Shown here: positions 1-9,307 of the stretch, piece by piece
Layout of the letters: the number at the start of each line of letters is the position of its first letter
How positions within the stretch are numbered: position 1 is the first letter of the stretch
NCBI RefSeq assembly: GCF_004022485.1
Contig: NZ_CP034951.1
Location: 3,224,001-3,288,000, forward strand
DNA from: Aequorivita sp. H23M31
Lineage (GTDB): Bacteria; Bacteroidota; Bacteroidia; Flavobacteriales; Flavobacteriaceae
Direction: 5' to 3'
DNA: 64,000 nucleotides
Notes under the pieces: generated by a model
Databases searched by the model: none
Told to the model about the DNA's origin: nothing
The model's input: the letters and a program-made list of their open reading frames with translations, nothing else
Program-made: the position numbers and the translations under genes

Positions 1-992
1 ACAGTTCCTGGGGAAACAGTAAATCGTCTTTGTAGTAGTGGACTTTCAGCAATCATTCACGCAAATAGAGCAATTAAAGGTGGGGATGGAGACGTGTTTA
101 TTGCAGGTGGAGTGGAGCATATGACGCGTGGTCCTTACGTTGTAGCAAAACCTTCAAAAGCATTTGGGACTGATGCTAAAATGTACGATTCCAGTTTCGG
201 CTGGCGTTTTGTCAATCCAAAAATGGATGAAATGTACGGTACCGATGGAATGGGAAATACTGCCGAAAATCTAGTGGAGAAATATGGTATCTCCCGAGAA
301 GATCAGGACAAGTTTGCATATTGGAGCCAGATGAAGGCTGCTAAAGCTCATGAAAATGGTCGACTGGCGGAAGAAATTGTAACGGTAGAAATTCCACAAC
401 GAAAAAAGGATCCAATTAAGTTTTCAGATGATGAATTTATCAAGCCAACAACTACGTTGGAGGTGTTGGCAAAATTGAGACCAGCATTTAAACGGGAAGG
501 TGGAAGCGTTACCGCAGGTAATTCCTCTGGATTAAATGATGGCGCTGCGGCGACAATAATTGCTTCCGAAGAAGCAGTTAAGAAATATGATCTAAAACCA
601 ATTGCCCGTATTGTCAGTTCGGCCGTAGTAGGAGTGGAGCCAAGAATTATGGGATTGGTCCAGTTGAAGCTTCCAATAAAGCTCTTAAAAAAGCTGGTTT
701 AAAAATGGAAGATATGGATATCATCGAACTCAATGAAGCCTTTGCAGCGCAAGCTCTTGCGTGTACACGAGCTTGGGGTTTGGGGGATGATGATCCGCGC
801 CTAAACCCTAATGGAGGAGCAATTGCAATTGGTCATCCCCTAGGAGTTACAGGAACGCGCCTTGCCTATTCCGCAGCTTTGGAATTGCAGAAACAGAATA
901 AGAGATATGCTTTGGTTACTATGTGTATTGGCGTTGGGCAGGGATATGCTGCTATAATTGAAAACGTGAGCCAAATTGGAAGATCTGTTTAA
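1..992 (+). pseudogene. paaJ: 3-oxoadipyl-CoA / 3-oxo-5,6-dehydrosuberyl-CoA thiolase, 5'-truncated by window edge and frameshifted
   Basis: Thiolase of the PaaJ/PcaF type, which cleaves 3-oxoadipyl-CoA and related acyl-CoAs to acetyl-CoA in phenylacetate breakdown. The frame is open from base 1. It shows the nucleophilic cysteine in NRLCSSG, the PaaJ-like stretch GWRFVNPKM, then NEAFAAQA, GHPLGVTG and the second catalytic cysteine in CIGVGQG. At about 655-660 the reading frame breaks: the family motif MGLGPVEAS needs GGTCCA after TTG, but only GTCCA is present, so one G is missing. Everything downstream continues in the -1 frame to the TAA at 990-992. All catalytic residues survive on both sides, so this is either a very recent inactivation or a single-base sequencing or assembly error. 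paaZ follows 700 bp downstream, which supports the pathway assignment. Confidence 0.85.
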
Positions 993-1071
993 TAATTATC
1001 AAATCAAAAATAAAACCTCCTTGTAGGTTAATTGAGCAATATGGTTTATATTTACAATAAATAAATATAAA

Positions 1072-1317
1072 ATGGCAACATTCACTTCGAGTTTACCGGA
1101 CGAACTTCTGGAGCAATTGGCTCAAGAGGCAAAGAATTTGAAAATCCCGAAAAATAAACTGCTCCAAAAGGCTTTGGAGTATTATTTAGAAAGATTGGAA
1201 AAAGCTCAATATGCAAAATCTTTTGAACGCATTTCAAACGACCCAGAAATGCAAGCTATAGCTGAAGAGGGTATTGAAGATTGGTTTAAAATGCTTGATG
1301 AATACGACAAAGAATGA
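1072..1317 (+). CDS. Ribbon-helix-helix type antitoxin of a MazEF-like pair
   Basis: Small protein (81 aa) whose first 45 residues have the pattern of a ribbon-helix-helix DNA-binding antitoxin: a short strand (FTSSLP), then two amphipathic helices around the turn NLKIPKNKLL. The acidic C-terminus (EEGIEDWFKMLDEYDKE) would be the disordered arm that wraps the toxin. Its stop overlaps the start of the MazF-like gene (ATGA at 1314-1317), the normal antitoxin-first, translationally coupled order. By analogy the pair should repress its own promoter, which would lie in the AT-rich 993-1071 gap. It sits between paaJ and paaZ, so it has entered a catabolic gene group. Confidence 0.8.
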   Translation: MATFTSSLPDELLEQLAQEAKNLKIPKNKLLQKALEYYLERLEKAQYAKSFERISNDPEMQAIAEEGIEDWFKMLDEYDKE

Positions 1318-1646
1318 AGCAGGGAGAAATTTGGAAAGTATATTTTGATCCAATTAAAGGCAATGAGCAAGCAGGAGTAAGACCGGCAGTTATTATAAGC
1401 GGTGATACAATGAATAACAAATCTAAGCTAAAGATTGTCTGCCCCTTGACATCGTCTCTTCATAATTTTAAAAATAATCCAATCCTGGAACCCAATGAAA
1501 TTAATGGATTAAAAAGTATATCTGAAATTTTAGTTTTTCAGATAAGGACACTTTCAGATGAGCGATTTAAGAATAAAATAGGCAATGTAAATTCCGAAAC
1601 CATAGATGAAATACATTCCTCTTTATCAAAATTATTAAAGTATTAA
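1314..1646 (+). CDS. MazF/PemK-family endoribonuclease toxin
   Basis: This 110-aa protein has the CcdB/PemK-like barrel signature of MazF toxins: MKQGEIWKVYFDP at the N-terminus, then GNEQAGVRPAVIIS with the conserved arginine-proline, then CPLTSS and the later FQIRTLSDERF strand. MazF enzymes cut mRNA at short sequence motifs when their antitoxin is lost. Length is normal for the family and no disruption is visible. It overlaps the antitoxin gene by 4 bp. The cleavage motif cannot be read from the sequence. Confidence 0.88.
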   Translation: MKQGEIWKVYFDPIKGNEQAGVRPAVIISGDTMNNKSKLKIVCPLTSSLHNFKNNPILEPNEINGLKSISEILVFQIRTLSDERFKNKIGNVNSETIDEIHSSLSKLLKY

Positions 1647-1686
1647 GGGTGATTTTGCGCCTAGTATATTTTGAAATAAATAAAAC

Positions 1687-4182
1687 ATGAAAAAACTACA
1701 TAATTACATAACAGGGCAATGGCGAACAGGTAATGGGGAAGGAGTCCCAATGCACGATGCCATTACCGGTGAAGTTGTCGCACTTTCTGATACGGAAGGT
1801 CTTGACTTTGCCGAAATCTTACAATACGGTCGCGATAAAGGGAATGCCCTTAGAAAAATGACTTTCCAGGAACGCGGCAATATGCTAAAATCCCTTGCGC
1901 TTCATCTCGTAAAAAAGAAAGCCGATTTCTACGAAATAAGTTACCGAACAGGAGCTACAAAAGTGGATAGCTGGATTGATATTGAAGGAGGTTTTGGAAA
2001 TCTTTTTGCCAATGCCTCCCTTCGGAAGTTATTTCCCAATCAAACCTATCACGTTGAGGGTGATCCCATTGATTTATCCCGAGGTGGCCGGTTTATGGCG
2101 CACCATATTATGGTTCCAAAACAGGGCGTGGCAATTCATATAAATGCTTTTAATTTCCCGGTATGGGGTATGTTGGAAAAGTGTGCAGTCAATTGGATGG
2201 CGGGAGTGCCGGCGGTGGTTAAACCCGCGACCAATACTTCATTTTTAACCGAAGCAGTGGTTCGTGAGATTATTGCTTCAGGAATTTTACCGGAAGGAGC
2301 TTTACAATTGATAAACGGTTCTGCCCGAACTATTTTAGATTCCGTAGAATCGCAAGATGTGGTCACATTTACAGGATCGGCTTCCACAGGGAAAATGCTT
2401 AAAGCACATCCAAGAATTATCGAGGAATCTGTACCTTTTACAATGGAAGCTGATTCATTGAACGCTTCTATTTTAGGTGAGGATGCCGTTCCGGGTACTC
2501 CCGAATTTGATCTTTTTATCAAAGAAGTGAGAACTGAAATGACCGTAAAATGTGGTCAAAAATGTACTGCCATCCGAAGAGTGGTTGTTCCTGAAAAATT
2601 GATCGAAGATGTTCAGATTGCCCTTGGAAAATCCTTGGCAAAAGTAACTATTGGTGATCCTCGTTTAAAGGAAGTGCGAATGGGATCCTTGGTAAGCCTA
2701 GATCAAGTGAAAGAAGTGAGGGAACGTGTCCAGGAATTGGCAAAAACTGCAAGCATCGTCTATGGAGACCTTGATAAAATTGAAGTTATCGGAGCCGATG
2801 CGAAAAAAGGCGCTTTCCTTGCCCCAATTCTACTTCGAGAAGATAATCCCTTCGAAAATCTCGCTGTTCACGAAACGGAAGCTTTTGGTCCAGTGAGCAC
2901 CATAATGCCGTATAAATCTCTTGATGAAGCCATCGAGTTGGCGAAAATGGGGAAAGGATCTTTGGTTTCTTCCATCGCCACCAATGATGATAAAATTGCC
3001 AAAGATTATGTTATCAACGCCGCCTCCCATCATGGAAGGATTTTGGTGTTAAACCGTGAAAGTGCAAAGGAAAGTACTGGTCATGGTTCACCACTTCCAT
3101 ATTTGGTCCACGGAGGACCTGGTCGAGCGGGGGGAGGAGAAGAAATGGGTGGAGTGCGAGGTATTAAGCATTATTTGCAACGCACCGCCATTCAAGGTTC
3201 GCCTACAACTTTGACGGAAATCACTGGTATTTATCAACAAAACGCCAAATACAAGGAAGCTGATCAGCATCCATTCAAATACCATTGGGAAGACATCGAA
3301 CCTGGAATGTCCTTAAAAACCCATAAGCGTACACTGACGGATAGTGATATAATCAATTTTGCCAATCTTACTTGGGACCATTTTTATGCCCATACCGATA
3401 CCACTTCCTTGGATGGAAGTATTTTTGAAAAGCGCACAGCTCACGGTTATTTTATAATTGCTGCAGCTGCGGGATTGTTTGTATATCCGAATAAGGGACC
3501 TGTCGCCGCTAATTACGGTTTGGAAGAGTGCCGTTTTCTACGTCCAATGTACGACGGTGATACCATTTACGTTCGGCTGACCTGTAAACAGAAAGTTGAT
3601 CGTGATGTAGCAGGAGCAGAACATCCAAGCGGAATCGTAAAATGGTTTGTCGAGGTTTTTGATCAAGAAGATGAATTGGTTGCTGTGGCTACTATTCTAA
3701 CTATGGTTGAAAAGAAACAAGAAGTTTTTGTAGAGATGACCGATGAAAAAATTCGTGAGACGCTGGAAAAACTAACCGAGAACACAAAGCCAAAGTGGGG
3801 AATCCTTACACCACAGCATTTAATGGAACATTTGGAAGAAGGCTACCGAATTATGTCTGGTGAAAACCAAGATTTTGAGATATCCACACCAGAGAAGATA
3901 TTGGAGAAAGTTCATAACAGTTTATATAATTACGACAAATTTCCGCATCATACTCAGTTTCCAACTATGAAAAAAGGTGAATTGGAAGACTTAAAGCATC
4001 CTGATCTAGCTACTGCCAAAGAAAAAATGCTCGAAGCTCGAGAACAGTATAAAGAGTACTATAAGCAAAACCCAGATTCCCAATTAAAAAACAGAGTTTT
4101 TGGAATGTTGAACCGATATGAATCTTACTTATTGGAGCGCAAACATTTAAACCATCACTTTGAGCAGTTTGGGTTGATTTGA
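1687..4182 (+). CDS. paaZ: Bifunctional oxepin-CoA hydrolase / 3-oxo-5,6-dehydrosuberyl-CoA semialdehyde dehydrogenase with an extra C-terminal domain
   Basis: PaaZ opens the oxepin-CoA ring and oxidises the resulting aldehyde in phenylacetate degradation. Residues 1 to about 520 are the aldehyde dehydrogenase, with Glu254 in FTMEADS and the catalytic Cys293 in KCGQKCTAI. Residues about 530-675 are the MaoC/hotdog hydratase, with the Asp564-x4-His569 pair in WDHFYAH. Known PaaZ proteins end near residue 680. This one continues to 831 with a helical tail containing TPQHLMEHLE and a NHHFEQFG end, which resembles the DinB-like DUF1569 fold. The tail is in frame with no stop or repeat at the junction, so it is a genuine fusion and not read-through. 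A palindromic terminator follows 22 bp after the stop. Confidence 0.93.
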   Translation: MKKLHNYITGQWRTGNGEGVPMHDAITGEVVALSDTEGLDFAEILQYGRDKGNALRKMTFQERGNMLKSLALHLVKKKADFYEISYRTGATKVDSWIDIEGGFGNLFANASLRKLFPNQTYHVEGDPIDLSRGGRFMAHHIMVPKQGVAIHINAFNFPVWGMLEKCAVNWMAGVPAVVKPATNTSFLTEAVVREIIASGILPEGALQLINGSARTILDSVESQDVVTFTGSASTGKMLKAHPRIIEESVPFTMEADSLNASILGEDAVPGTPEFDLFIKEVRTEMTVKCGQKCTAIRRVVVPEKLIEDVQIALGKSLAKVTIGDPRLKEVRMGSLVSLDQVKEVRERVQELAKTASIVYGDLDKIEVIGADAKKGAFLAPILLREDNPFENLAVHETEAFGPVSTIMPYKSLDEAIELAKMGKGSLVSSIATNDDKIAKDYVINAASHHGRILVLNRESAKESTGHGSPLPYLVHGGPGRAGGGEEMGGVRGIKHYLQRTAIQGSPTTLTEITGIYQQNAKYKEADQHPFKYHWEDIEPGMSLKTHKRTLTDSDIINFANLTWDHFYAHTDTTSLDGSIFEKRTAHGYFIIAAAAGLFVYPNKGPVAANYGLEECRFLRPMYDGDTIYVRLTCKQKVDRDVAGAEHPSGIVKWFVEVFDQEDELVAVATILTMVEKKQEVFVEMTDEKIRETLEKLTENTKPKWGILTPQHLMEHLEEGYRIMSGENQDFEISTPEKILEKVHNSLYNYDKFPHHTQFPTMKKGELEDLKHPDLATAKEKMLEAREQYKEYYKQNPDSQLKNRVFGMLNRYESYLLERKHLNHHFEQFGLI

Positions 4183-4203
4183 TTTATTATAAATAGAAAA
4201 CGC

Positions 4204-4237
4204 AAAAAATTCCCGCTTGAATGGCGGGAATTTTTTT
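4204..4237. terminator. Bidirectional intrinsic terminator between paaZ and the convergent gene
   Basis: A 13-bp stem (A-rich arm ending TTCCCGC, partner GCGGGAA followed by seven T) encloses a 7-nt loop at 4217-4223. An A run precedes it and a T run follows, so it can work for paaZ on the + strand and for the four-helix-bundle gene on the - strand. Confidence 0.85.
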
Positions 4238-4280
4238 GTATTATACTTAAAGATTTATCGGGAAATCTATCATCTCTTTC

Positions 4281-4739
4281 TTATGAAAGTATATCCTTTA
4301 ATCTGGCCTGATTATCCAGATTATTGACAATTCTCTGGGATTGTTTTTCGATTAAGGAGACTATTTCAGGGGAAGCGGAGGAATAATCCTTAATAAATTT
4401 TGCATATTCATCTGCACTTGCACGGTCTGCTCTTATACATTCTTCAAGAATTGACTTGTCTGAATTTCCACCCAAAAGAGCTTTAATATCCAGCCAACTT
4501 TGCCGGAATGAAGCCGAAAGGGTTCCTTGGGTATCAATTTCAATTTCTGAATTATAATTCTTCAATTCGTTCGAAAGATCCGCAGCAAAAAACTTTCTTT
4601 CTTCCGCCTGGTCGATTAAATAATCCCTTAAAGGCATATCCTGAGCTTTCTCTGATGCCTTTACGAAACCATTATAAGAATCAATATTCTTTTCAATTAG
4701 TTCTGATACTTTATCTGAAACTTCTTCTTTTGTCTTCAT
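4281..4739 (-). CDS. PA2169-like four-helix-bundle protein (DUF2383, ferritin-like)
   Basis: A 152-aa soluble, all-helical protein. It opens with helices rich in E and K (EKNIDSYNGFVKASEKA) followed by LRDYLIDQAEERKFFAADL, a pattern seen in PA2169/DUF2383 proteins related to the ferritin-like superfamily. The family is common in Bacteroidota, often in stress contexts; its function is not established. The gene stands alone between two terminator or spacer regions and is convergent with paaZ. There is no signal peptide. Confidence 0.75.
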   Translation of the reverse strand: MKTKEEVSDKVSELIEKNIDSYNGFVKASEKAQDMPLRDYLIDQAEERKFFAADLSNELKNYNSEIEIDTQGTLSASFRQSWLDIKALLGGNSDKSILEECIRADRASADEYAKFIKDYSSASPEIVSLIEKQSQRIVNNLDNQARLKDILS

Positions 4740-5039
4740 ATAGATATTTTTTTAAATTAATCTATCCAGTCTAAACACCAAAATCCCCATAGCGTTATAA
4801 GAAAGATTTGGTATTCACCTTTAAGATGCATTCATAAAAATAGATAGACCTTTTGGACTCCGCCTTGTTTTTATAAAATGTTTAATATTTCCCTTCAACG
4901 GACGATGGATGTTTTTGACTTATAATTTAATGCTCCCAATCCGAAATTGGAAATTTGTAACTGGCAATACCAATACCTTTGCAAATCTGCCACTGGTTTC
5001 TAACTGTCCACTGCTACTGCCAACTGCCACTTTTTCGAA
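4740..5039. other. Non-coding spacer
   Basis: No gene was found on either strand. The right half (about 4985-5032) carries a short imperfect run of ACTGCCA/ACTGYCAC-type units, similar to the heptamer repeats near 37.9 and 38.8 kb. Otherwise it is plain AT-rich sequence. Confidence 0.6.
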
Positions 5040-5255
5040 CTAATTTTTTTTATAGGGCGATTTCTTAACATTACCCATTTCTCCGTATCCTGCTGGATCA
5101 TTGGATTCAGGAACCTTTTCGGGATCCTCTTTTTTTATTTTTTCCGGTTTAACTGGTTTTGAATTTGGCTCTCCGGGATAATCCTGATCTTTTATATTTT
5201 GCTCATTCTTAATTTTCGGGTCGAGCATTGGTGTTTTCTTTTCATCTTTTTTCAT
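5040..5255 (-). CDS. Small, highly charged, probably disordered protein
   Basis: A 71-aa product dominated by K, E, D and P (KKDEKKTPMLDP, KPVKPEKIKKEDPEKVPES) without hydrophobic segments. It ends in GYGEMGNVKKSPYKKN. Composition predicts an intrinsically disordered cytoplasmic peptide, like small stress-associated proteins in this phylum, but I do not recognise a family. The ATG is preceded by a C-rich/AT leader with no strong Shine-Dalgarno, which is usual for Bacteroidota. It could be spurious, but the codon pattern and clean length argue for a gene. Confidence 0.5.
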   Translation of the reverse strand: MKKDEKKTPMLDPKIKNEQNIKDQDYPGEPNSKPVKPEKIKKEDPEKVPESNDPAGYGEMGNVKKSPYKKN

Positions 5256-5559
5256 AACCTGATTTTTTACTTAGATGGAAAGTTAGTCAAAATCATAAAT
5301 TTTAAAATGATTGCTAACACTCTTTAACTTTTGGAACCAAGGAGAATCTTAAATCAGGTGAGAGAAAGGGATAAAAGCCCAAAGAGTAAAGGAGACGTCA
5401 ACCTCAATTTCAACTTCAACTTTGACTTCATCTGCTGTAAACATTTGATTTTATTGGGTCTTATCCTCTTATCCGAACATTGTTTGGAATGACTGTTTCG
5501 AATAAGAATTGGTGAAAAAAAACTTTTATGACTGAAAAATTCAAAGATTTACAAATAGA

Positions 5560-6358
5560 GAATCTCCTTATTTTAAATGATTTAACAGATTTGGCGACCG
5601 CACTTCGACTGCGCTCAGTGTGACAGAGGCCACAATAGATTTTAGTGTGAACTTGTCGAACCTCCTTATTTTAGACCATTTAATAGATTTGGCGACCGCA
5701 CTTCGACTGCGCTCAGTGTGACAGAGGCCACAATGTGTTTTAGTGTGAACTTGTCGAACCTCCTTAGTTTAAATGATTTAATAGATTTGGCGACCGCACT
5801 TCGACTGCGCTCAGTGTGACAGAGGCCACAATAGGTTTTAGTGTGAACTTGTCGAACCTCCTTATTTTAGACCAATTTAATAGATTTGGCGACCGCACTT
5901 CGACAGGCTCAGTTTGACAGAGGCCACAATAGGTTTTAGTGTGAGCTTGTCGAACCTCCTTATTTTAAATGATTTAACAGATTTGGCGGCCGCACTTCGA
6001 CTGCGCTCAGTGTGACAGAGGCCACAATGTGTTTTAGTGTGAGCTTGTCGAACCTCCTTATTTTAAATGATTTAATAGATTTGGCGACCGCACTTCGACT
6101 GCGCTCAGTGTGACAGAGGCCACAATGTGTTTTAGTGTGAGCTTGTCGAACCTCCTTATTTTAAATGATTTAATAGATTTGGCGACCGCACTTCGACTTC
6201 GCTCAGTGTGACAGAGGCCACAATGTGTTTTAGTGTGAGCTTGTCGAATCTCCTTATTTTAGACCAATTTAATAGATTTGGCGACCGCACTTCGACAGGC
6301 TCAGTTTGACAGAGGCCACAATAGGTTTTAGTGTGAGCTTGTCGAACCCCTTATTTCA
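5560..6358. repeat. 98-bp tandem repeat, eight copies, each with a hairpin
   Basis: Eight head-to-tail units start near 5560, with the landmark GGCGACCGCACTTCGA at about 5593, 5691, 5789, 5888, 5985, 6083, 6181 and 6280 (one copy has GGCGGCC). Spacing is 97-99 bp. Each unit runs from a CCTCCTTATTTTA segment through TTCGACTGCGCTCAGTGTG to GTGAGCTTGTCGAA. In two units the left arm is TTCGACAGGCTCA, which pairs almost perfectly with the right arm TGAGCTTGTCGAA, so the ancestral unit is a long-loop hairpin. The 5256-5559 spacer before it holds a polypyrimidine tract (about 5396-5430) and no gene. Confidence 0.95.
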
Positions 6359-6442
6359 GATCATTTAATAATTTAGTTAAACGCTATTTTTTAACAGGAG
6401 CTCATTGTGGCATCCTTCTAAAATTTGGAACCATCGAAACGT

Positions 6443-8107
6443 TTATTTTTTCTTCCTGTTCTCATCCTTAAACAAAATTTGATAAAGAAGGTATAGTCCA
6501 ATAATAGCTGCTAGTACAAATAATAAAAAAGCGAAAATTGGATAACCACCAATATTCCAATTACTGGGTATTCTTACCAACATCGCCGCACCAACAATTA
6601 GGGCGGCAACGATTATTCCCGCCGTAATACGATTGGCAACTTTTTGGAATGCATCCGTAAATCGTTCTTCGTCTATGGCGTCAACGGTAAACTTTATACG
6701 GTTTTCAGAGAGGTTTTCAGTAAACTTATTTAATCTAAAGGGAAGATTTTCAGTCAGCTCTTTCATTTCCAGGAACAGCTCCATCAGATTTCCAGGCTTT
6801 AAATTCTTTTTAATTCGTTTGTGCATCAACTCCTGCACATATTCTTTTACGGTATTATGAAGATCGTAGTCTGGAGTTAAAAAGGCCACTGTCTGATCCA
6901 AATTAAGAAGAATTTTGCCCATTATATTCAATTCCACCGGTATATGGATTCCCTCCTTAGCCGCCATCTGGTTTACCTGAATAAGTAACCGGCCCGTCTG
7001 TAGATCTTTTGCGCGCGTATCTTCATTTTCCTGCACTTTTCGAAGTACATTTTTACGGAATACCGAAACGTCTATATTCTTTTCATCATACTCACTTATT
7101 CCCAAAAGGATATCCGCTACACGATCCCCATCATAATTGCTTAAGGCAATCATTAACTTTAGGATTGTCTCGCGCATACTATCGCTAAATTTGGCGACCA
7201 TGCCCAGATCCATTAAAGCAATCCTATTGTCGGGCATCAGGTAAACATTTCCAGGATGCGGGTCGGCATGGGCAAAACCATCAACGATTATTTGCTTTAA
7301 ATATCCTTTTACTAAATCGTCCACCAAAGGCTCCAAAGAAACATCAAGACGTTTTAAGGGAGAAACCTTGGTTATTTTCACCCCTTCAACAAATTCCATT
7401 GTCAAAACTCGGGAAGAACAATAATCAAGTATGGGAGCAGGAATGAACAGATGATCAAATCCTGCTAGATTTTTCTTTAGGGTTGCCAGGTTTTGAGCTT
7501 CGAGGGTGTAATCCAATTCCTTAAGAAGAATATACCTCAGTTCTTCAATAACACTATGAACGGCATAATTTCTGGCAGTCTCACTATAAGTTTCTACCTT
7601 TTCAGAAAGTGACATTAAAGTGTCCAGATCTTCTATAAATCGTTTTCGAATACCAGGTCGCTGTATCTTTACCGCCACCATTTTTCCCGAATGAAGCACC
7701 GCACGATGGACTTGACCAATGGAAGCACTCGCGAGTGGCTCGGTTTCAAAGGATGCAAATGCCTTGGAAATACGTACCCCAAGCTCTTCTTTAAATATTT
7801 TTTCAATTTCGGCGTATTCCACTCCTTCTACATCATCCTGAAGTGTAGCGAGAGCGTCCATAAAAGAGGGGGGCAATAAGTCGGGACGAGTAGAAAGAAG
7901 TTGCCCTAATTTCACATATGTAGGTCCCATCTTTTTTAAATCTTCCGCGAGTTCCTCAGGAGAATGATCAAAGGATTCCGGTTCAGTATTTGCATCGGAA
8001 TCGGTGATTTTTTCTTCAGTATATAGAAACACATCGCTGTTCCAATATTTAATCATGAATTGGAAAAAGCGCAGATATTTGTCATATTGATCGGGAAGGA
8101 GGCTCAT
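6443..8107 (-). CDS. ABC1/UbiB-family atypical protein kinase
   Basis: A 554-aa UbiB/AarF (ABC1) kinase-like protein, the family needed for quinone biosynthesis or lipid homeostasis. It has the family-specific KxGQ motif (KLGQ, residues 66-69), the alanine-rich nucleotide loop in ASASIGQVH, VAVKIQRPG with the ATP-site lysine, the catalytic loop HADPHPGNV and the metal-binding DLG in LMDLGMVAKF. Two hydrophobic segments at the C-terminus (IIVAALIVGAAMLV and IFAFLLFVLAAIIGLYLL) anchor it in the inner membrane. Flavobacteria use menaquinone, so a role in menaquinone biology is inference. The 98-bp array lies just beyond its stop codon. Confidence 0.9.
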   Translation of the reverse strand: MSLLPDQYDKYLRFFQFMIKYWNSDVFLYTEEKITDSDANTEPESFDHSPEELAEDLKKMGPTYVKLGQLLSTRPDLLPPSFMDALATLQDDVEGVEYAEIEKIFKEELGVRISKAFASFETEPLASASIGQVHRAVLHSGKMVAVKIQRPGIRKRFIEDLDTLMSLSEKVETYSETARNYAVHSVIEELRYILLKELDYTLEAQNLATLKKNLAGFDHLFIPAPILDYCSSRVLTMEFVEGVKITKVSPLKRLDVSLEPLVDDLVKGYLKQIIVDGFAHADPHPGNVYLMPDNRIALMDLGMVAKFSDSMRETILKLMIALSNYDGDRVADILLGISEYDEKNIDVSVFRKNVLRKVQENEDTRAKDLQTGRLLIQVNQMAAKEGIHIPVELNIMGKILLNLDQTVAFLTPDYDLHNTVKEYVQELMHKRIKKNLKPGNLMELFLEMKELTENLPFRLNKFTENLSENRIKFTVDAIDEERFTDAFQKVANRITAGIIVAALIVGAAMLVRIPSNWNIGGYPIFAFLLFVLAAIIGLYLLYQILFKDENRKKK

Positions 8108-8191
8108 TTTGAATTTTTATTGAAAACTACAAAATTTTATCGTCCGATTTTAGAACAATATCGAAATGAAGATTTTTTAGTGGGGAAACTG

Positions 8192-9172
8192 TTATTCCTC
8201 CACAACCGTCTCTCTTCCTCTCTTGGTAGCCACCACACTTATAACCAGAATCTGGAATGCGTGGTATATCATCAATGGTAAAAGTAAGATGCCGATTATA
8301 CCTGTTCCTCCGAACATCGCTTGGGAGAAAACAGTTCCATGGACAAGAGATTTCTTGGTGCCACAAAATTGGTTGGTAATCCTATCTGCATGGTTGAACT
8401 TTAAAATCTTGCCTATCCAACCAGTCAAAGAAAAAACTATGTAGAATAATAAAACAACCAGACCTATCATAATCACCATTTTCGACAAACTGATACTACT
8501 GAAAATTTTATCTTCAAAGGAATGCACAAAACTTTTATAAATAATAAGCAGTATAATAAATTTATCGAAAAGATCAAGCCGTTTCTTATTACGTCCTGCC
8601 CAGCTTCCCAAATATCTTCGTAGTATCAATCCTAGGGCAAGCGGTAATATAATTTCGGTAAAAAGTTGAATGTAAATACTTGAAAAATCGAAAACCACAT
8701 CTGTTTCATTTATAAAGGGTAAAATCCAGAGTGGCGTTAATAATATCCCCAAAATTCCCGAAATGCTGGCATTGAATATTGCCGCTGGCAGATTTCCTTT
8801 GGCCATTGAAACCATTACAACGGAAGAAGAAACAGTGGATGGAAGTGCCGCCATAAAGAGAAATCCCAACCAAATGAGCTCGTAGGAGGTGTCCTTTACA
8901 AAGGGAAAAAATGGCAGAATAAGAAGAGGAAACAAAATAAATGTACTGCTTTGGACGACCACGTGCAATCTCCAGTTTCTGAGACCGTTTTTTAGTGCCT
9001 CGGTACTAAGATTCAAACCATAAAAGAAAAAGATAAAAGAAATCCCCAGACTACTTATTAAGTCCATTGGTACAGGACTGTCAGAAGCACCAAGCTGTGG
9101 CAAAAAATAGGCAATTACAACACTTATAACAACGGCGATGACGAACTTGTCTATTCTGATTTTCTTGAGCAT
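8192..9172 (-). CDS. SBF-like (bile acid:sodium symporter superfamily) membrane transporter
   Basis: A 326-aa polytopic membrane protein with roughly nine or ten hydrophobic helices. The YfeH-type N-terminus shows ISFIFFFYGLNLSTEALKNGL and then the MAALPSTVSSSVVM segment, which resembles the discontinuous sodium-site helix of the SBF fold. Substrate cannot be inferred. It is divergent from the flavodoxin gene; a TATATTTG box on the - strand at 9200-9193 lies 21 bp before its start. It is followed on the same strand by the UbiB gene after 84 bp. Confidence 0.85.
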   Translation of the reverse strand: MLKKIRIDKFVIAVVISVVIAYFLPQLGASDSPVPMDLISSLGISFIFFFYGLNLSTEALKNGLRNWRLHVVVQSSTFILFPLLILPFFPFVKDTSYELIWLGFLFMAALPSTVSSSVVMVSMAKGNLPAAIFNASISGILGILLTPLWILPFINETDVVFDFSSIYIQLFTEIILPLALGLILRRYLGSWAGRNKKRLDLFDKFIILLIIYKSFVHSFEDKIFSSISLSKMVIMIGLVVLLFYIVFSLTGWIGKILKFNHADRITNQFCGTKKSLVHGTVFSQAMFGGTGIIGILLLPLMIYHAFQILVISVVATKRGRETVVEE

Positions 9173-9192
9173 TAATCTTTTTAATTTTTGTG

Positions 9193-9252
9193 CAAATATA
9201 TAAATGCCAATTCCAATTGGACAGGGAATTGCGGGAACTATTACTAATTTTG
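9193..9252. promoter_or_regulatory. Divergent promoter pair for the transporter and the flavodoxin
   Basis: Two perfect Bacteroidota -7 elements (TAnnTTTG) point away from each other: TATATTTG on the - strand at 9200-9193 for the SBF-like gene, and TAATTTTG on the + strand at 9245-9252 for the flavodoxin gene. -33 TTG elements at the usual spacing are weak or absent. Confidence 0.6.
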
Positions 9253-9307
9253 TGTTGTTGCAAATACAAGTAACACAATCCGGAGAAATAATTAAAAAGC
9301 AAAAGAA

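Noticed and set aside
5560..6358. Possible CRISPR array (98-bp and 101-bp arrays)
   Set aside because: The arrays are continuous tandem repeats without unique spacers, and there are no cas genes.
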